From Zonotrichia leucophrys gambelii (taxonomy: Eukaryota > Chordata > Aves > Passeriformes > Passerellidae), in the NCBI RefSeq assembly GCF_028769735.1, contig NC_088173.1, forward strand, positions 70,306,463 through 70,370,462: a stretch of DNA of 64,000 nucleotides, given 5' to 3'. Position numbers and translations under genes: made by a program. This document shows, one piece after another, positions 1-64,000 of this stretch. Numbering within the stretch: position 1 is the first letter of the stretch; each line of letters starts with the position of its first letter. Under the pieces are notes generated by a model. The model saw only the letters and a list, made by a program, of their open reading frames with translations, was not told the DNA's origin and ran no database searches.

Positions 1-635
1 AAGAGGGTAATTTTTAAAAGCCTTCCCCATATTTTGGTTTTGCCAGCAGCAATGAAGTTACAAGTTATTGTCACAACCACAAGGCCGAGCTTTTTGTTTT
101 TTACTTTGTCCATCTACTGAGCTAAAAGTATATTACATGAAAATAAATCTACTTATAATGAACATTCCTGGGAGCCACAAATTGCACCACAAATGTGAAA
201 CTCATGTGATTTAAGATGTTTCCAGATCCCAAACACTTTTTTTTTTTTTTTTTCCTAGTGCTTAGAGTGTTTTCCTTTAGACATTAGCATGCTAATTAAG
301 TTAAAAGAAAGTTGCATCAAGTTTTAGGGGCTTTTGGAGACACATGAGCTCCATGAGTAATGTTCAGTGAGACTTCCATGAAATCATAGTTTTATTAGGA
401 CTCTTTTTGCTCTTGGCTTTTATGATCCTTTGAAATAAAGAAAGCCTCCAACTTTTACACACAATATATTATTTTGTATGTGCAATTTTGAAAAAGACAA
501 GGCAGAACAAGCAACTCTTGTAGAAGAGAAGTAACACACAGAATAAAAAGAGAGTTTGGTAGTAGCTCAAGTTTTTCAAATCCTGGTTCATCAAAGTGTA
601 ACTTCTTTAGTTTAACAAAAAATATTTAATTTTAC
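1..635 (-). other. DNAAF9 intron 19 (partial)
   Basis: AT-rich intronic sequence with a short poly-T run near 238. I found no exon that continues the protein (the expected GDESFLGTFL-like segment is absent), so the next exon lies outside the window. Confidence 0.7.
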
Positions 636-56518
<55,883 letters not shown>

Positions 56519-56924
56519 GGCGACCGCGATGCGCCCGAGCGACGGGGCGGCTCCGCCACTGCGGCCCTGCGCCCCGCCCCGCACAGCCCGCTCCACTCGG
56601 CACGGGGGAGGAAAGGATATCCCACACCCACACTGCTCCTTCTGCTCCCAGATTTTCTGTCCGTCCAGAATTTATCCTGAGTTTTTATCTCCTCTCACAG
56701 GAAGTGCTGTTGGGAATTCTCGGATACCGGCTCTAGCTGGGAGTAGACATAACGGGGTGAGGTTGATCACCCCTTCGGCAGGAATGGGCTCGTCCAAGTC
56801 CAGCCCCCTGCTCACACACCCCTCACGCCCCCCCTCCGCTCGCTCTTGGGCGCGTCCAGCCCCCACCGCTGCTGATGTCCCCCCCCCGCGATGGGGCGTG
56901 GGCTCGTCCGATGGCAGGGAGGGG

Positions 56925-57240
56925 GGACAAGGGAACCCTGAGACCCCCTCAGACCCCCTGGGACCCGGGGAGGGGACAAGAGACCCTTGAGACACCGGGG
57001 AGAGGGACAAGGGACCCCTGAGACCCCCTGGAGGGGGGGGGTCAATGGGCCCCTGACACCCCCTCAGATCCCGGGGAGGGCGGTCAAGGGACCCCTGAGA
57101 CCCCGAGCAATGGGGACAAGAGACCCTTGAGACACCGGGGAGAGGGACAAGGGACCCCTGAGACCCCCTGTAACCCTTGGGAAGGGGTGACACAGAGCCC
57201 CCTGAGAATATGTGACACAAAAGCCTCCAGGGAGGAGTGA
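56925..57240. repeat. ~30-bp GC-rich minisatellite upstream of the DNAAF9 promoter
   Basis: GACAAGGGACCCCTGAGACC-type units recur about seven times (56927, 56976, 57006, 57081, 57115, 57146, 57188), with G runs such as GGAGGGGGGGG. It lies about 400-700 bp upstream of the start codon. Confidence 0.85.
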
Positions 57241-60200
57241 CAACAAGCCCTGAGGAGCAGGGGGACATGGAGACCCCGACATCCTGCAGAGCTCCGAGGG
57301 GTGGTGTGTCCTGGAGCTCCTCGGAGTGATGTACCCTGGTGTCCCCAGAGTATTGTCCCCAAAAACACCCTAGACCACACAGACATGCCCTGGCTCCCCG
57401 TGTCCCCCCAGCATTGCACCCACCATGGGACCCCTCCCCAGCTGTCATTCCCTAAAAAACCACCACAGCCCCATCTGGGCACCCCTCTGGGGTGTCACCA
57501 ACACCCCACATGGTCCTTTTTGTGTTATCCCCAAAAAATATCCCCCATTTCCAATCAGCACCCCTCTGTGTGCTAATACCAGCACAACCACCCTTGCAGA
57601 CATCCTTTATTCTCTTTACACCAGAAATTAAAGGAGTTTTGCCTGCTCTGCCCAGAGATCCCAGCCTTGCTGGCCCCTGACACCCTTTCCCCAGTCTTCT
57701 CCTGGGGAAGATTTTTACTGATTATTTTACTGATGTGTCACCATTGCCAAACAACTGAGGCAGCACCCCAGGGAGCAGGAGCAGGGATTTTGGGTCCTGC
57801 ACAGAAAACCTGCAAGGATCTACAAAGAACTGAGGTTGTCACTACTCAGGGAAGGATCTGGAGCCAGGCTTTGAGGGGGCACGTGGCTAAAATCTATTGA
57901 TCACACATCCTTCAGCATATCCTGCTCCTCCTGCATGCTCCTGCCTCCCCCTGGGGGAAGGAGTAGAGGTTGAGTAAGCATCAAGGAAAGCTGAATTTGC
58001 TGTGGAGGCTCTCATTCTCCCCCAGAACGTTAATCCCCATCCCCCAGTGCTAATCTCTGACGAGTTCCCTGCACCATTAATCTCCCCAGCTCCTCATCCC
58101 TGGTGGAGAGTGGGATAACACCTCTTGTCTGCATCTTATTTTAATTACACCAGCAGCAGTATAAAGCCCCAAATCTGCAGCTTCGGGGTGTGATGGAGAC
58201 ATGGGGCTGCCTGGAGCAAGCTCCTTTTCCCATCCCAAAGGATCTCAATTCAGTGGGGAACACTCAGAGGCTCTCACTCCCACCTCACTTTTAACCTGGT
58301 GCAGAGAACATGTTCCAAAGTGCTCTTTCCTTTTTTCCCCAAAAACCAAATCGGACTTTGCTCAGTGCCACAGAGCAAAGACAAGATAAATAAATATTCT
58401 GGGCCGTGGCCCAGCTGCCCTGCAGCCACTGGAAAGCATTTTAGCTGCCCTTGATAAAATTCTGATGGTGCCATGCACAGGCAAGTCCCCGTGGCACAGG
58501 TTGTGCTGACAAGGAGCTGGCACCATCCCAATCCCAAATTCTTCCTGTTTTTGGAGCCCCTGGACACACTTTGAGCTTGCTAAGGCAGCATCACCAACAG
58601 GAGCTGAAGGCCTGGAAGGAAAAGTGGATAGAATTGCTAAAAACCCTTGGCTTCCCTCTAGAAGGATCCTGAAATGCATCTCTCCTGCTCCTCTTGTCCT
58701 TTGCTGAGTGGGACAGTGTCCTGCAGAGCTCCTGCTGCCTGTCCCATGCCAGTCCATGAACCACCAGCTTCCAGGAGCCTTTCCCAAGCCCCCTCTACAT
58801 CCAACACCTACATAAGGAAGGAGACATGTCCTGGCAGCACATCCTTCCCCTGAAACATCTGGGTGCTGTGTTGGCTCCTTCCATCTCCTCTCTTCCATCT
58901 CCTCTCCATCTCCATGAGCCTGCCCAGGCACTCCAAACGCCAGGAACACATCAAGGCTATGGTGGGAGAGGAGAGGGAACAGGGATATTCCAAGGACTGG
59001 ATTTAGGGATATTTTTCCCCAAAAACTCTTTCAGCCAACAAGAGGAGATATTTCACACTGCTGCTGTGGCCTGCAGCCTCATATTTCCCTTGGGGTGACA
59101 AATCAGGCCAACAACCTGGAAAACACCCAACAGAGAGGTCAGGCTTCCTGGAGAAGGAGGGAGGTGAGGTGGAAGGGGAAAGAAGGTGACATCAGCTATT
59201 GTTCCTGCTCTCCAGCTTCCTGAGCTTCCCTATCCCACTATTGTTGCACGTTTTGAGGGCTGCAGAAGCTGAGTGAAACCCACAACAGTTCCCAAAGAGA
59301 GGAAGAGGGGAGGCAGAGTGGTTTGGAAAGAGGGGGAAAGATGCTCATGGTGTTCCTTGGTGGGTCCTGCTGACCCAGATCTTGTCCAAAAGCAAACAGC
59401 AGATCTGGGTTGAGCTGGTAGGGCTGATCCTCGCTGTGTTTTCAGCTTGGGTACCTCAGGGTTGGCCTCTCCCCACGGAGACAGCTGCCTGCACACCCTC
59501 TTCCCTGGATATCTGTTTATTTTTAGCAAATCCCTGCTGGACAAAACAATTCTGTACACACAGAGAGGCCAAAATTAGCTGTTCACCCTGAGATGTGCAC
59601 CTGGAGAGGTTCTTTATTCCCCCATCCATGAGGAAAGCCTAAACTTCCCACCCTGGGCTGATGGTTGCTCAGTGAGGCTGGAGGATGAATTTTATACAAA
59701 AATTGATTGGTACATCCCATCCCACTGGGACCTGCACAACCCTTCCCATGGAAAACGTTGGCTGCTGGGAATGTGGGCTGTAGGATGGCTTTGACATTCT
59801 GGTGCACACTAAGGAACCATCCATGAGCCATCCTGCAGGACTTCCCAGGATGGTGGAACCCCAGGAAGATCTGTCTCCATCCCTGATGGGCAAAGGCAAC
59901 CCCAGAAATAACCCCTGAGTCAGCAGCTCCAAATAAATCCAAACAGAAAAGCTTTATGACTCACAAATCCCACTTTCAGCCAAGGATCCATCCTTTAGGG
60001 CTTTCAATTTGCGTTTTCCTTATCCCTCCGTAGCATCAAGGATCTATTTTCCTAATGCAACAACACTTTTAAGGAAATAATTCTGATTTCTTGGAGAGAA
60101 AACATGAATTGTACTGTGCTTGCATGGTAAACAAACAAGGTCCTCCCTTGCTGTGCTTCCCAAGAACTGTTTTTCTTCCTTTTTGCTCAGATTTATGGGA

Positions 60201-61050
60201 TCCTGTTGTATTTATGGGATCCCATGAATGTTTCAGAGGAGTCCACCCTCCAGGCAATGGATGTTCACTCAGAGAATGGACTTGCTGCCTACAGAGCTCT
60301 TACTGAAAAATTTATGAATAGCTTGAGAAAGGAATAAAATGAGACTGTTTGAAAAGTTTCCCACTTTTACCTGGGCAGGGAAAATTAAGTAATAAATGAT
60401 GATGGCTATAAAAAGCCTCCTACTTCATCTATCCAAGTTCTTCAGGCTAGAAAAATCTTCATTCTTCTCTAGTGCTATTTTAGGAGGAGAGATATTAAAA
60501 TTTCCTCTGGCCTGAAATTACTGTTTTATTCTCACCACAAAAAAAAGCAGCCCCCAGGTCAAAGAAAACAAAAGGGTTAGTTATTCCAACAAGCTGAGAT
60601 CTGCTTGTTTATACCACCCTGAATCTGGCACCACACACCCATCAAACACAGGGTGGAGATGCAGGAGGTGATGGAGACACAACACAAGATGGAGACACAA
60701 CACAAACCAAGATCCTGCAAGCGCAGGAAACGTCTCAAAAAATAGCAGTGCTGACCCTGAGTTACCCAGACTTGTTTTGTTATAGCCACTGCTCTTTGTA
60801 AATGAAGAGTTTGGCTGAGAAACAGAGGTGGCTGAGGTTGACCAGGAAATGGGAAGGATTTTTTGGATGTTCTGTTTGCAAACTGGCTCCATGCAAAGAG
60901 GGAATTTGGTGCTGGTGGAGGTCACTGCTGAAGTTCTTTTTGGCTTTTCCAACAGTGGATGGAGCAAAGAGATGTTTGCTGGCTGATGGGAGAACAAACC
61001 ACTGCCCCAAGAATAATTTTATGTCATGGCTTCTTCATGTTTTGGGACAT
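57241..61050. other. Upstream intergenic stretch
   Basis: GC-moderate DNA with no recognised exon. Open frames of 60-195 codons on both strands lack splice context or family resemblance. Confidence 0.5.
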
Positions 61051-61059
61051 CTCCAGGTG

Positions 61060-61120
61060 CTGTGAGATCCTGGAATAATTTGGGTTGGAAGGGACTTGAA
61101 GACCATCTTCTTTGGCCATA
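61060..61120 (-). mobile_element. Short CR1 LINE 3' fragment
   Basis: GGAATAATTTGGGTTGGAAG then GGACTTGAAGACCATC, the reverse-oriented CR1 terminus. Confidence 0.75.
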
Positions 61121-61254
61121 TTAGATTTACCAGCATGAAATTTGGTCTGCAAAAAATCAGGAAATTGCTGTCTGGAAGGGTGTGCCGGTGTCTCTTCCCT
61201 GACGCCCTGGATGCTCTGGAAAGGTTCTTCAAAAGAAGGAACATTCTGGATATG

Positions 61255-61690
61255 GTTTAGATCAGAGGGAAATTCAAGTTGGAAGGGACCTCAGGACATT
61301 TCTAGTCCAACCTTCTTCTCAAAGCAGTGTCACCCTAGTTTTCTAGGATTTTCTAAGCCTTCTGATGTTGACATTCTTGTAGTGAACTTTCTCACACACT
61401 TTCTGTAAATAACTCATTGTTTTGCATTCCTTTATGGAAGAGGAGAAAGTTGACAGACTGTTGGTTTAACCAGTGTCATTGGAGAGGTGGCACTGTCACC
61501 CTCCAATCCGCTGTCACTTTTGGAAAACTATAAATGTTGGAGTCAGAAAACAAACTTCCCTTTTTTCTTCACCTTGAAAACAGCTCTGTGAGCTTGTGTT
61601 CTTTTGTGTCCTATAGTGACAAAGCAGGATCATCCATGAGGTCACACCAGGTTGCTCTGGGCTTTCTTCAGTTTGGTCCTGAAACCATCC
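61255..61690 (-). mobile_element. CR1 LINE fragment interrupted by an LTR
   Basis: 61265-61327 reads AAGTTGGAAGGGACCTCAGG and AGTCCAACCTTC; after the LTR it resumes with GGATCATCCATGAGGTCACA and CAGGTTGCTCTGGGCTTTC, a normal CR1 order. Confidence 0.85.
61328..61621 (+). mobile_element. 294-bp solo LTR, copy 2, with 6-bp target duplication
   Basis: TGTCACCCTAG start and CTATAGTGACA end, flanked by AAGCAG at 61322-61327 and 61622-61627. Collinear with the copy at 29318-29612. The insertion site is inside CR1. TG...CA ends and a 6-bp duplication support an LTR retroelement. Confidence 0.92.
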
Positions 61691-62935
61691 AAGGACGGAG
61701 ACACTGAAACCTCCCTGGTACCTCAAACCTCAAAGATCTCCCTGGGACCTGTTCCTCTCCCACTGCTTGCCCAAAACCTCTCCCTAGACACCCTCAGCAT
61801 TCCAGGTGTGTGGCCACCACCTCCTGGAGCCCTACACTCATCTTTTTTCCCACTTTTTGAGCCCCAGATGAGCAGAGAAAGCCAGGCCCCAGAGCATTTG
61901 CTGTGTGGCCTCCCTGTATCTCGTTATCTCCAGGAACAACTTCCCACCTCTCCCATCCCGCTTGCTCCAGAGCTCAAATCCTTCCCTGCATTGTGCTTCA
62001 CCCTTCCAGGAGCCTCCTCTCAACACTGCCTGAGGATACACTGCTTAAAACCTGATTTGAGCCAGCAGCACCAGATTTTGCAGCTCCCCAGCTTGCTCTC
62101 AAGTCTCTGCCTGGATGGAGACACTGAAATCTCCTTGGGACACTCCCTGGTACCCCAAACCTCAAAGATCTCCCTGGGACCTGTTCCTCTCCCACTGCTT
62201 GCCCAAAACTTCCCCCTAGACACCCTCAGCATCCCAGGTGTGTGGCCACCACCTCCTGGAGCCCTACACTCATCTTTTTTCCCACTTTTTGAGCCCCAGA
62301 TGAGCAGAGGAAGCCAGGCCCCAGAGCATTTGCTGTGTGGCCTCCCCTGCACCTCGTTATCTCCAGGAACAACTTCCCACCTGTCCCATCCCGCTTCCTC
62401 CAGAGCTCAAATCCTTCCCTGCATTGTGCTTCACCCTTCCAGGAGCCTCCTCTCAACACTGCCTGAGGATACACTGCTTAAAACCTGATTTAAGCCAGCA
62501 GCACCAGATTTTGCAGCTCCCTCTCAAGTCTCTGCCTGGATGGGACACTGAAATCTCTTTGGGACACTCCCTGTACCCAAACCTCAAGATTTCCCAGGGC
62601 CTGTTCCTTCCCACTGCTTGCCCAAACCTCCCTAGACACCTCAGCTCCCAGGTGGTGCACACCTCTGGAGCCTACACTCATCTTTTTCCCACTTTTAAGC
62701 CTCGATGGCAGAGAAGCAGGCCAGAGCATTTGCTGTGTGGCTCCCCGCACCTCGTTATCTCCAGGACAATTCCACCTGTCCATCCGCTTCCTCCAGAGCT
62801 CAAATCCCTCCCTGCATTGTGCTTCACCCTTCCAGGAGCCTCCTCTCAACACTGCCTGAGGATACACTGCTTAAAACCCGATTTAAGCCAGCAGCATCAG
62901 ATTTTGCAGCTCCCTCTCAAGTCTCTGCCTGTTGG
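61690..62935. repeat. ~425-bp tandem repeat derived from CR1, three copies
   Basis: The marker GGAGACACTGAAA (or GGGACACTGAAA) starts copies at about 61697, 62117 and 62540; each contains CATTTGCTGTGTGGC, ACCTCGTTATCTCCAGGA-like and AACACTGCCTGAGGATACAC. The third copy is shortened by many scattered 1-2-base deletions. Open frames of up to 278 codons across it are not supported as coding. Confidence 0.93.
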
Positions 62936-63174
62936 GCTGGGGAGAGGCTGCAACTTCAGGTAGTGCAGTATCTTCAAAGGCTGGATGTGCAAGGGAAGAG
63001 CATCTTCAAACTTCTCCTTGTTGGGCAGAGCTCCTCAGCTGGTGGTCCTGGAGAGCTCTGGGCTCCTCCTAAGGCATCCACAGATGATTAAGAAAGTGAA
63101 TTGGCCAGGATGCTTCTGTTTGCTATAACTCCCTTGCATCATAATGTGAAATTGATACGGTTTCTATGAAGATA

Positions 63175-63440
63175 TGGATCATAGAATTCCAGAATGGTTT
63201 GGGTTGGAAGAGGCCTTAAAGATGATCTTTGATCCACCTCCCTGCTGTGAGCAGAGCCAGGCAGCCAGTGCCAGGGCCTCACCACCCTCGCAGCAAAGAA
63301 TTTCTTCCCAATCTTCCATCTAAATGTCTCCTCTGCCATTCCCCTTGTCCTGGCACTCCAGGCCCTTGTCATGAAGGAGCCATGAAAATTTCTCCATAAA
63401 AATTTCTCCTGGTTTTCCTCTTCCAAACAGACCCTCAGAA
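63175..63440 (-). mobile_element. CR1 LINE 3' fragment
   Basis: ATCATAGAATTCCAGAATGG, TTTGGGTTGGAAGAGGCCTT, CAGTGCCAGGGCCTCACCA and AAAGAATTTCTTCCCAATCT follow the reverse-oriented CR1 consensus. Confidence 0.92.
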
Positions 63441-64000
63441 TCTCTTTCCCTCCAAGAGGATTTCCCTTCATCTTTCACCCACCATTCCTCCCAGAAATCA
63501 GCCAGGATTTCTCCTTAGCAGGAATTTTGATTTCCTGGACTCCCCATTTTCAGCTTGCAATGGTTTCTGTCTCAGAAATGTGAGCTGAGAATGCCAGGCA
63601 TGTCAGGAAGGGAAAATCCATCTAAGCTTTTCATCTCCTTTTGTCAGCATTTCATCTAAGCAGGATTTTCATGCTGCTGATTCATCTCCAAGAGCTTCCC
63701 ACCCACCTCCATGTTCATTCCAGTGCTTCCCACATCCTTTGCAAGGGGAGGGAACCACTGGTGCTGCAGTGGGATCAGAGACCTAAATCCTCTGAATCCC
63801 TCCTTTTTCTCCAAAGAACATTTATGTCCTCAGGCTCCATCACTGAATTCCACCCTGCAGAGTCACCACTGCCTCTCAATCCCCTTTTGAGCCTCTTTCA
63901 GGGCAAAATGCAGCTCCTGAGCAGGTTCCCTGCAGTGTTTCCTGGATATCCGATGGAGCAGTACCTTGCTGACCACTTCACTGTGCACTCTGTTTGTTGG
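63441..64000. other. Intergenic sequence to window edge
   Basis: No feature recognised. Confidence 0.5.

Noticed and set aside
57241..61050. A divergent neighbouring gene sharing the CpG island
   Set aside because: I could not find any plus-strand exon with splice sites and a recognisable protein; open frames appear random.
61652..62488. 278-codon plus-strand open frame
   Set aside because: Spans CR1-derived tandem copies; the repeated peptide follows the DNA repeat and the third copy breaks it.

Overview
The window looks like avian, probably songbird, nuclear DNA. Its interspersed repeats are 3' fragments of CR1 LINEs and solo LTRs, there are no SINEs of mammalian type, and it carries GT-AG introns and a CpG-island promoter. 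The bird call is inferred from repeat type and from the protein; no phylogenetic search was run.

One protein-coding gene fills 0-56.5 kb on the minus strand: the 5' part of DNAAF9 (formerly C20orf194; orthologue of the ciliate outer-dynein-arm packaging factor Shulin). I reconstructed 19 coding exons, from an ATG in the CpG island (56,518) to an exon ending at 636. Every intron is GT-AG, every junction keeps the reading frame, and the total is 1,590 nt, i.e. residues 1-530. The rest of the gene lies beyond the left edge. The 57-64 kb stretch lies upstream of the gene and shows no coding exon that I recognise.

The other striking content is the introns: roughly a third of the locus is tandem repeat. 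In order these are a ~500-600 bp higher-order repeat with 49-bp subunits (1.8-4.56 kb), a 21-bp repeat (5.8 kb), a 31-copy ~206-bp satellite (10.3-16.7 kb), a 46-bp array (17.6-19.8 kb), an AT/AAT array (21.4-21.9 kb), two 200-300-bp arrays (24.4-26.3 kb), a 1.24-kb pure polypurine tract (27.26-28.5 kb), a 273-bp duplication (33.2-33.8 kb), a 1.58-kb GGAT array (44.9-46.4 kb), an 18-bp minisatellite (50.45-51.88 kb) and G-rich repeats just upstream of the promoter (56.9-57.2 kb). Four arrays start within about 10-40 bp of a 5' splice site. Long open frames over these arrays are compositional artefacts.

Mobile elements include a 672-bp solo LTR with a 6-bp target duplication (41.07 kb), two copies of a ~295-bp LTR (29.3 and 61.3 kb, the second with a 6-bp duplication), two copies of an ~830-950-bp LTR-like repeat (30.3 and 49.5 kb), a ~1.1-kb LTR (37.3 kb) and at least eight CR1 fragments. 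I found no new multi-gene system. The most unusual signals are the tandem arrays anchored at splice donors and the decoy donor motifs inside the satellite.
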